In this document: in pieces, positions 37,942-43,126 of the stretch | How positions within the stretch are numbered: position 1 is the stretch's first letter | How the letters are laid out: every line of letters starts with the position of its first letter | From: Candidatus Buchananbacteria bacterium CG10_big_fil_rev_8_21_14_0_10_42_9 | GTDB taxonomy: Bacteria; Patescibacteriota; Patescibacteriia; Buchananbacterales; 21-14-0-10-42-9 | Direction: 5' to 3' | Length of the DNA: 43,126 bases | NCBI GenBank assembly: GCA_002773845.1 | Contig: PEZZ01000034.1 | Coordinates: 1-43,126 of the forward strand | The notes under the pieces: model-generated | What the model was told of the DNA's origin: nothing | Database searches by the model: none | Seen by the model: the letters and a program-made list of their open reading frames with translations, nothing else | Made by a program: the position numbers and the translations under genes

Positions 37942-38020
37942 GCCAAAAATTTATTTAAAACAATTGATACTATAGCATATTTACCCTTAATTTTCAAGAT
38001 AAATAATTACTTTTAAACCC

Positions 38021-38049
38021 TTGATTTATTCAAATAAATAGTCTAAGAT
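38021..38049 (+). promoter_or_regulatory. Promoter of the cupin leader
   Basis: TTGATT (38021-38026) and TAAGAT (38044-38049) are 17 bases apart. The predicted +1 (38056) is exactly the A of an ATG. Confidence 0.75.
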
Positions 38050-38055
38050 GAGTCT

Positions 38056-38115
38056 ATGCTAAAAACAAATACCAATTTAAGCGCTGCCACATTGCTTAAT
38101 TATTTTTTTAACTAA
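38056..38115 (+). CDS. Leaderless 19-residue leader peptide upstream of the cupin gene
   Basis: The ORF MLKTNTNLSAATLLNYFFN starts on the predicted transcription start and ends at TAA 38113-38115. The stop overlaps the beginning of a terminator-like stem that runs up to the cupin ATG. It has four Asn, four Leu and three Thr, so a codon-stalling signal is possible but not obvious. Coding is not proven; position and layout are the evidence. Confidence 0.45.
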   Translation: MLKTNTNLSAATLLNYFFN

Positions 38116-38143
38116 GCAGCCTGTCGCAAAAGGGCTGTTTTTT
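38115..38143 (+). terminator. Attenuator-like hairpin before the cupin gene
   Basis: AGCAGCC (38115-38121) pairs with GGCTGTT (38133-38139) around an 11-base loop, then a T run to 38143. The cupin ATG (38146) follows immediately. A ribosome finishing the leader ORF would cover the left arm. Confidence 0.65.
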
Positions 38144-38145
38144 GT

Positions 38146-38511
38146 ATGCCAGAAGTTAAACGCCAAGGTCAAACATCGCACACCAATAAACCTTGGGGCG
38201 GGTTTTCTCAATTTACTTTAAATGAGCCAACAACCGTTAAAATTTTAGAGGTAGCAAAAGGCAAGCGTTTTAGCTTACAAACTCACAAAAACCGATCCGA
38301 ACTTTGGGTGCCATTAAATGACGGAGGGGTGGCGACAGTTGGCGAGGAAGACTTTGAAGCCCGCGCCGGAGAAGAAATTTTTATCCCGGCCGGGGCAAAG
38401 CATAGATTTTTTGGCAAAGACGCAGACGTTAAAATTTTAGAAATTGCCTTTGGACAATTTGACGAAGCAGACATTGAGCGCCTTGAAGATGATTTTGGCC
38501 GAGTTAATTAA
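38146..38511 (+). CDS. Cupin, mannose-6-phosphate isomerase type
   Basis: The 121-residue single-domain cupin resembles the C-terminal isomerase part of ManC/type II phosphomannose isomerase: KPWGGFSQF near the start, FSLQTHKNRSELWVPL (cupin motif 1, metal His and Glu), AGEEIFIPAGAKHRFF (motif 2), and a final GQFDEADIERLEDDFGR like the family end. It likely isomerises or binds phosphosugars, providing mannose-6-phosphate for the glycosyltransferases that follow. It has a dedicated promoter, leader ORF and attenuator, and its own terminator at 38530. Confidence 0.85.
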   Translation: MPEVKRQGQTSHTNKPWGGFSQFTLNEPTTVKILEVAKGKRFSLQTHKNRSELWVPLNDGGVATVGEEDFEARAGEEIFIPAGAKHRFFGKDADVKILEIAFGQFDEADIERLEDDFGRVN

Positions 38512-38529
38512 TTTTTAAAACCAAAACAA

Positions 38530-38566
38530 AAGGTCTTTGTGCCCATGCTTGGCAAAGACCTTTTTA
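38530..38566 (+). terminator. Terminator of the cupin gene
   Basis: AAGGTCTTTG (38530-38539) pairs with CAAAGACCTT (38553-38562), followed by TTTAG. A strong intrinsic terminator. Confidence 0.85.
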
Positions 38567-38576
38567 GTTTAAGTTG

Positions 38577-40127
38577 ATGTATCCAAAAGTCAAAAAATTT
38601 TTTTTAGAGTTTGAACTGTTTAACCGGCACCCTCTATCTTACCTAGCGGTGTTTTTAGTAGCTTTGATTTTATCATCATTTTTCCAAGCCTCGCCTCATT
38701 TTGCCGATCCTGATTCTTTTTATCACGTCAAAATTTCTCTTTTGACATCAGAACTTGGGCCTTTAAATAGCTTGCCGTGGCTTTCGGCGACTAGCTTAGC
38801 CGGTCAATTTACCGACCATCATTTACTGTATCATGTCGCATTGATTCCTTTCGTTAAATTTTTTCCGCCTCTAGTCGGCATGAAAATAGCTTCCATACTG
38901 TTCGCTAGTTTAGTCATAGTAGTTTTTTATTGGTTGCTTCAACGCTTTAATGTTATTGGCGCTTTTTGGTTTACGCTTTTGTTGCTGGCCGCAAATTCGT
39001 TTGTGTTTAGGATTAACTTAGCTAAAGCTCAAAATTTAGCCTTCATTTTCTTATTTATTTATTTATATTTGTTACTAAAACAAAAATGGCCTTGGCTTTT
39101 GGCGCTAAGTTGGATTTATGTTTGGCTCTATGGCGGTTGGCCGATACTTTTATTGCTAAGTTTAATTTATTCGGCGGTGATGGTATTTGTTAATCGCGAC
39201 AGTCAATCATTACAGCGAGCCATTAAAGCTTTGGGCCTAACTTTTTTAGGCTTAGCTGCTGGCTTGATAATTAACCCTTACTTTCCCCAAAATGTTAATT
39301 TTTATTTAACCCAAATTTGGGAAATCGCAGTCATTAATTATAAATCGACTATCGGCGTCGGCGGCGAGTGGTACGGCTACAAGCCGCTTAATTTGTTAAG
39401 TAATATTAGCTTAGTTTTTTCAACTATGATTGTGGCGCTGGTTTTTTTCCCTACGGTTCGCCAAGCCAAAGATATTAAATGGTTTTTGTTTGTGGTTATG
39501 ATAGTGTTTTATATTCTGACATTAAAATCAAGGCGCAATGTTGAATATTTTGTACCCTTTGCAATTTTTTGGGCGGGGTGGGTCATTTCTCAAGCGATTA
39601 AAGAAAAACGTTTTGCCGGCGAATTTGAACTACTGGCTGAATTTTTTGGCAAATACAAACTAGCCTCAATGTTGGCAGTAGTTTTTTTGGCCATGAGCGT
39701 GCCCTATATAATTACGCGCGATGTTTATACTATTTCCACGCAATATCACCATTCTTTTAACTTTGATAAGTTTAAGGAAGCGTCAGCCTGGTTAGAGCAT
39801 AACTCAAAACCCCAAACAATTGTATTTCATAGCGACTGGGATGAGTTTCCGATTCTTTTTTATCACAATCACCATAATTATTACTTGGTTGGCCTTGACC
39901 CAACGTTTTTGTTTCAAACCAATCCGGATAAATATTGGGATTGGCAACAAGTTACAACCGGCGGGGCAACCGAGCGTTTGTATGATATAATTAGTCAAAG
40001 TTTTAACGCTGATTACGTGTTTATCGATCGTTTAGGCCATCAAGCCATGCAACAAAATATAGAAAACAATTTTCATTTTAAACGGGTATTTCAAAATCAA
40101 GAAAGTGCTGTTTATCAAGTTTTATAG
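38577..40127 (+). CDS. STT3/GT-C-like membrane glycosyltransferase
   Basis: This integral membrane protein of about 516 residues has around ten hydrophobic segments and a soluble C-terminal part (about 395-516). The first extracytoplasmic loop carries FADPDSFYHVKIS, an acidic Asp motif in the position used by oligosaccharyltransferase STT3 and related GT-C enzymes. No clear WWD-type motif is seen in the C-terminal half. It probably moves a lipid-linked sugar or glycan outside the membrane. ATG 38577 is preferred over a TTG one codon earlier. It starts a four-gene glycosyltransferase run with gaps of 3, 6 and 4 bases. Confidence 0.7.
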   Translation: MYPKVKKFFLEFELFNRHPLSYLAVFLVALILSSFFQASPHFADPDSFYHVKISLLTSELGPLNSLPWLSATSLAGQFTDHHLLYHVALIPFVKFFPPLVGMKIASILFASLVIVVFYWLLQRFNVIGAFWFTLLLLAANSFVFRINLAKAQNLAFIFLFIYLYLLLKQKWPWLLALSWIYVWLYGGWPILLLLSLIYSAVMVFVNRDSQSLQRAIKALGLTFLGLAAGLIINPYFPQNVNFYLTQIWEIAVINYKSTIGVGGEWYGYKPLNLLSNISLVFSTMIVALVFFPTVRQAKDIKWFLFVVMIVFYILTLKSRRNVEYFVPFAIFWAGWVISQAIKEKRFAGEFELLAEFFGKYKLASMLAVVFLAMSVPYIITRDVYTISTQYHHSFNFDKFKEASAWLEHNSKPQTIVFHSDWDEFPILFYHNHHNYYLVGLDPTFLFQTNPDKYWDWQQVTTGGATERLYDIISQSFNADYVFIDRLGHQAMQQNIENNFHFKRVFQNQESAVYQVL

Positions 40128-40130
40128 GCT

Positions 40131-40853
40131 ATGATTATTATTGTCATACCGGCGTTTAACGAGGAAGAAATTTTAGAAGCAAATATCATAAAGCTAAATA
40201 ATTTTTGTAAACAAAATTTAACAAATTGGTTTATTGTTATCGCGGATAACAATTCCCAAGACAGAACTCAGGCCATAGGTCAAAAATTAGCTTTTAACTT
40301 AAAGCCGGTGGAATACCTGTTCATTCCGACGCAGGGCAAGGGCGGGGCGATAAAAGATGCGTGGCAACATTCCGCTAGTAAATTTTCAGACAACAATGTT
40401 TATTGTTTTATGGATGCTGATTTAGCTACCGACTTGAAGGCTTTGCCAAAATTAATTAATGCTATTGACAAAGAAAATTATGACCTGGCAATTGGCAACC
40501 GGCATCACCGTTCGTCAAAAGTTAAACGTGGCAGTACGCGTAAAATATTTTCGTTTGGTTACAACAAGTTAGCAAAGTTGTTATTGCAAACTCACATAGA
40601 TGATTTACCTTGTGGCTTTAAAGCTATTAATCAAAAAGTTTTAGATAAGATTGTGCCTCAAGTTTCAAGCCGGGATTGGTTTTTTGACTCAGAACTTATG
40701 TTGCGGGCCGAACACCATAATTTGAAAATTAAACAGCTTCCGATTACTTGGGTTGATGATCAAAATCAAGCCAGCAAAGTAAATGTGGTAAACTTAGTGA
40801 TAGAATACGTCCAACAGTTGTGGCGGGTAAGAAAAATTTTTAAACAGCCATAG
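40131..40853 (+). CDS. Family 2 glycosyltransferase (dolichyl-phosphate-sugar synthase-like)
   Basis: The 240-residue GT-A glycosyltransferase has an N-terminal IIVIPAFNEEEIL (about 3-15), ADNNSQDRT, CFMDADLATDLKALP (the DxD-like DAD, about 94-108), and GFKAINQKVL toward the C-terminus. There is no membrane anchor. Such enzymes make polyprenyl-phosphate sugars, which the flanking GT-C membrane proteins could use as donors. Starts 3 bases after the previous stop. Confidence 0.85.
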   Translation: MIIIVIPAFNEEEILEANIIKLNNFCKQNLTNWFIVIADNNSQDRTQAIGQKLAFNLKPVEYLFIPTQGKGGAIKDAWQHSASKFSDNNVYCFMDADLATDLKALPKLINAIDKENYDLAIGNRHHRSSKVKRGSTRKIFSFGYNKLAKLLLQTHIDDLPCGFKAINQKVLDKIVPQVSSRDWFFDSELMLRAEHHNLKIKQLPITWVDDQNQASKVNVVNLVIEYVQQLWRVRKIFKQP

Positions 40854-40859
40854 TCGCTT

Positions 40860-42533
40860 ATGCTTAAAAAAATTTGGTCTGAACATAAAATCTTTATCTT
40901 TATTTTTTTAATGGCTTTAGTTTTGAGATTTTGGGGCATTTCAACTACGGCGGTCGCAAGCGATGCGGCTTTATATGCCTTTCGAGCTTTGGGCTGGGTT
41001 GATTATTTGGGTGGTGGCCAAAGCTCACCCATAATTTGGTTTGGACAAATTCCTTGGTGGGGCAATTTATCTTTTCACGACCAACCGCCGCTTGTGTTTG
41101 CCCTCATGCATCTGTCTATGCGCCTGTTCGGACAAAGCAGTTTAGCCGTTTTACTACCTTCATTGCTCGCCGGACTAGGCGCCACAATAATTATTCATTT
41201 GATACTTTTGCGGTTTCGCAATAAAACGGAGGCTTTAATGGGGGCCGGCTTTTTTAGTTTAAGTTCATACGCGGTTTGGACTGCCCGTACCGGCTACCTA
41301 GAGTCCGTGGAGCTATTTTTTATCATTTTAAGCATTTATTGGTTTTTGGTTTATTGGCAAACCAAACAAAGGGGCTATCTGTATGGCTGGGCCGCGGCGA
41401 CTGGGTTTGCGTTGATGAGTAAGTATACCGCGCTTTTTTTACTGCCGGCTGTTTTTGTTTTTATATTGCTTTACAAGCCGGCGTTGTTTATAAAAAAGAG
41501 GATGCTACTAGCGGCTGGAATTATTATAGCTGTTCTTTCGCCGGTAATTGTTTATAATGTGATGGTATTTAAAACTCGCGGCCACTTTGACGCGGCATTA
41601 TCTTCAATTGTGGGCATGAGCCCAGACGATTATGCCGTTTTATCTAGCCGAGGTTCGGGCTTTGACATTTTGGGTAACTTGTATGCTTTTGGGAACACCT
41701 TAAGCGGGATGATGTCTTTGCCGCTGTTGCTGGCCTTTGTTGCATCGGCGGTAGTAATAATTTGGCAAGCCACTGACCGTAAGGTTTCATTTTTTAAACG
41801 TTTCTTGGCGCTGAATTTATTGTTTTTAATAGTTATGTTTTTCTTTAATCAAGCTAGCCCCCGATTTTTACCAATAGTGCTACCGTTTTTTACAATCAGT
41901 TTAGCCGTCATTGCTAATCAGGTTTGGCGAATAGTTCGTCGTTCAATGTTAGCGGCGGTAGTTTTGGTGGCTTTTTTGTTATCCAGTCTGACTCTTGAAT
42001 TTGCCTACGCGATAAATACCAATTTGGTTAAAAATCCAGCCGGTCAGCTTGGCACGCATTACGCCACTGATCGATTTTTTGATACAGGATTTTATGATCT
42101 TGATGAGTATTTGCGGCACCAAATTTATGAACCCTTGGCATCACCTAGCCGTCCGACCACATTAGAAGATTTACTGGGCGTTGATAGTACCTCGCGAGAC
42201 ATTATATTAATTGATGAGCGCGCAAATTGGTTTGCCAGGACGTGGTACTTTACCCGTTATATGGTTTATTATGATGTGCCGATATTAGATTTTACTAGCC
42301 TTAGCCAACTGACCCAAGGTCAGCGAATTAGCGTGGAGGATTTTTTTAATGCTACTCGAGCCAAGAGCTTGTGGTTTGTTTACGCTGTGCCAGATGGATT
42401 GCCGACAAATCAAAATAACTTTACTGCCGCCGATACCCTAGCTCAAAATATAGAATCCGCAGCCACAGTACCGGCTACGGAGATCAAGAATTATAAAGGG
42501 GAAGTAGTGTTTAAAGTTTTTAAGTTGAAGTAG
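40860..42533 (+). CDS. GT39/ArnT-like membrane glycosyltransferase
   Basis: The 557-residue protein has about ten membrane segments. The first extracytoplasmic loop contains the acidic motif SDAALYAFRALGW (near 30-45), the Asp position used by PMT/ArnT enzymes, and SFHDQPPLVFALMH further on, typical of this superfamily. The C-terminal half (about 390-557) is soluble and probably extracytoplasmic. It likely transfers a sugar from a polyprenyl-phosphate donor to protein or lipid outside the cell. Next gene starts 4 bases on. Confidence 0.85.
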   Translation: MLKKIWSEHKIFIFIFLMALVLRFWGISTTAVASDAALYAFRALGWVDYLGGGQSSPIIWFGQIPWWGNLSFHDQPPLVFALMHLSMRLFGQSSLAVLLPSLLAGLGATIIIHLILLRFRNKTEALMGAGFFSLSSYAVWTARTGYLESVELFFIILSIYWFLVYWQTKQRGYLYGWAAATGFALMSKYTALFLLPAVFVFILLYKPALFIKKRMLLAAGIIIAVLSPVIVYNVMVFKTRGHFDAALSSIVGMSPDDYAVLSSRGSGFDILGNLYAFGNTLSGMMSLPLLLAFVASAVVIIWQATDRKVSFFKRFLALNLLFLIVMFFFNQASPRFLPIVLPFFTISLAVIANQVWRIVRRSMLAAVVLVAFLLSSLTLEFAYAINTNLVKNPAGQLGTHYATDRFFDTGFYDLDEYLRHQIYEPLASPSRPTTLEDLLGVDSTSRDIILIDERANWFARTWYFTRYMVYYDVPILDFTSLSQLTQGQRISVEDFFNATRAKSLWFVYAVPDGLPTNQNNFTAADTLAQNIESAATVPATEIKNYKGEVVFKVFKLK

Positions 42534-42537
42534 TTTA

Positions 42538-43126
42538 ATGAAAAGCCTTGTTGTTATCCCAACTTACAATGAAGCTAAAAACATTATCAGATTGCTGGAT
42601 AGTATTTTGGCGCTGGATGTTAATTTAGACATTTTGGTGGTTGACGATAATTCGCCGGACAAAACTTTTGACGCAGTAAACCATTATAAACAAAATCATC
42701 ATCAAATCAACCTTTTACTTAGGCCTCAAAAACAAGGACTTGGCCCGGCTTATGTAGCTGGATTTAAGTACGCCTTGGCGAATAGTTATGATTTGATTTG
42801 CACTATGGACGCCGATTGGTCGCATGATCCAAAATATTTACCCAAGCTAATTGAAGCGGCTAAAAAATATGATTTAGTTTTAGGCTCAAGATACGTTTTG
42901 GGGGGTGGCACTAGAAATTGGAGTTGGTTGCGACGCATTATAAGTCGCTATGGTAATTGGTACGCGCGTTTTATTTTAGGCTTGTCTTTTCATGATATAA
43001 CCGGTGGGTTTAAGTGTTACCGGCGAAAAGTTTTGGAGGCTATTAATCTTGATCGGCTAGCCTCGGTTGGTTACAATTTTCAAATTGAAACAACCTATCG
43101 AGCTTTTCGGCAAGGTTTTAAAATTG
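42538..43126 (+). CDS. Polyprenyl-phosphate mannose synthase-like glycosyltransferase (partial)
   Basis: The N-terminal 196 residues of a GT2 enzyme; the gene runs off the window. It has SLVVIPTYNEAKNI (3-16), VVDDNSPDKTFD, the catalytic TMDADWSHDPKYLP (near 90-103), and ITGGFKCYRRKVLEAI (near 159-174), a close match to DPM1/polyprenol monophosphomannose synthases. It would supply lipid-linked mannose or a similar sugar to the upstream GT-C enzymes; the cupin gene fits upstream in the same pathway. ATG 42538 follows the previous stop by 4 bases. Confidence 0.9.
   Translation, partial: MKSLVVIPTYNEAKNIIRLLDSILALDVNLDILVVDDNSPDKTFDAVNHYKQNHHQINLLLRPQKQGLGPAYVAGFKYALANSYDLICTMDADWSHDPKYLPKLIEAAKKYDLVLGSRYVLGGGTRNWSWLRRIISRYGNWYARFILGLSFHDITGGFKCYRRKVLEAINLDRLASVGYNFQIETTYRAFRQGFKI

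Noticed and set aside
1-43126. CRISPR array, integrase, transposase or toxin-antitoxin genes
   Set aside because: No regularly spaced repeats were seen, and no ORF showed recognisable integrase, transposase or toxin motifs.

Overview
The window looks like a chromosome segment from a Candidate Phyla Radiation (Patescibacteria, probably Parcubacteria-like) bacterium. The signs are very compact, AT-rich gene order, core genes mostly without Shine-Dalgarno (SD) sequences, lamin-tail and lipid-kinase-like proteins of the CPR type, a 23S rRNA gene with no 16S gene directly upstream, and a shortened SMC protein. TGA is used as a stop, for example in the overlaps of the 20.6-21.4 kb cassette, so the SR1/Gracilibacteria TGA=Gly code does not apply. 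The lineage is inferred from gene content, not from a tree.

Layout. 1-1585: 5' part of 23S rRNA (minus strand) and its leader, with a consensus promoter. 1586-3430: membrane protein, small coiled-coil protein, tRNA-Leu(UAG). 3.5-6.2 kb: orphan GC-rich cassettes either side of a glucose-6-phosphate isomerase gene. 6.3-8.5 kb: secreted lamin-tail protein. 8.7-10.4 kb: rpsP, khpA and trmD. 10.5-18.2 kb: an orphan cassette, mini-SMC, polA, a broken acetyltransferase gene, holA and rpsT. 18.3-21.5 kb: bactofilin, a lipid-kinase-like gene, and a 1.84-kb insertion bounded by a duplicated gene end. 21.5-27 kb: SET-domain protein, PRC-barrel protein, yidC, yidD, rnpA, rpmH, then dnaA and dnaN, which is the replication-origin region. 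27.1-27.4 kb: another orphan cassette. 27.6-37.9 kb: a tightly packed minus-strand run yebC, ruvC, GH15, glgA, GH57, APH-like kinase, ROK kinase, PBP1A, HAD phosphatase. 38-43 kb: a mannose-6-phosphate-isomerase-like cupin, then a membrane glycosyltransferase cluster that runs off the end.

Functionally the window combines replication and repair (dnaA, dnaN, polA, holA, ruvC, smc), ribosome and tRNA maturation (23S, rpsP, rpsT, rpmH, rnpA, trmD, tRNA-Leu), membrane insertion and wall synthesis (yidC, yidD, PBP1A, bactofilin), an alpha-glucan storage and use module (glgA, GH57, GH15, ROK kinase, pgi), and lipid-linked glycosylation.

The most unusual signals are these. (1) Self-contained GC-rich orphan cassettes carry near-identical, strong SD/start modules, while the core genes lack SDs and often start at or within a few bases of the predicted transcript 5' end. 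(2) One cassette plus a TrmB-like regulator sits between two 35-bp copies of the end of a lipid-kinase-like gene, as expected for integration into a gene 3' end. (3) Leaderless or near-leaderless mini-ORFs followed by terminator-like hairpins lie upstream of polA, the cupin gene and the 23S gene. (4) 23S helix 25 carries an insert resembling an RNase III-excised intervening sequence. (5) The SMC protein has no room for a normal hinge.
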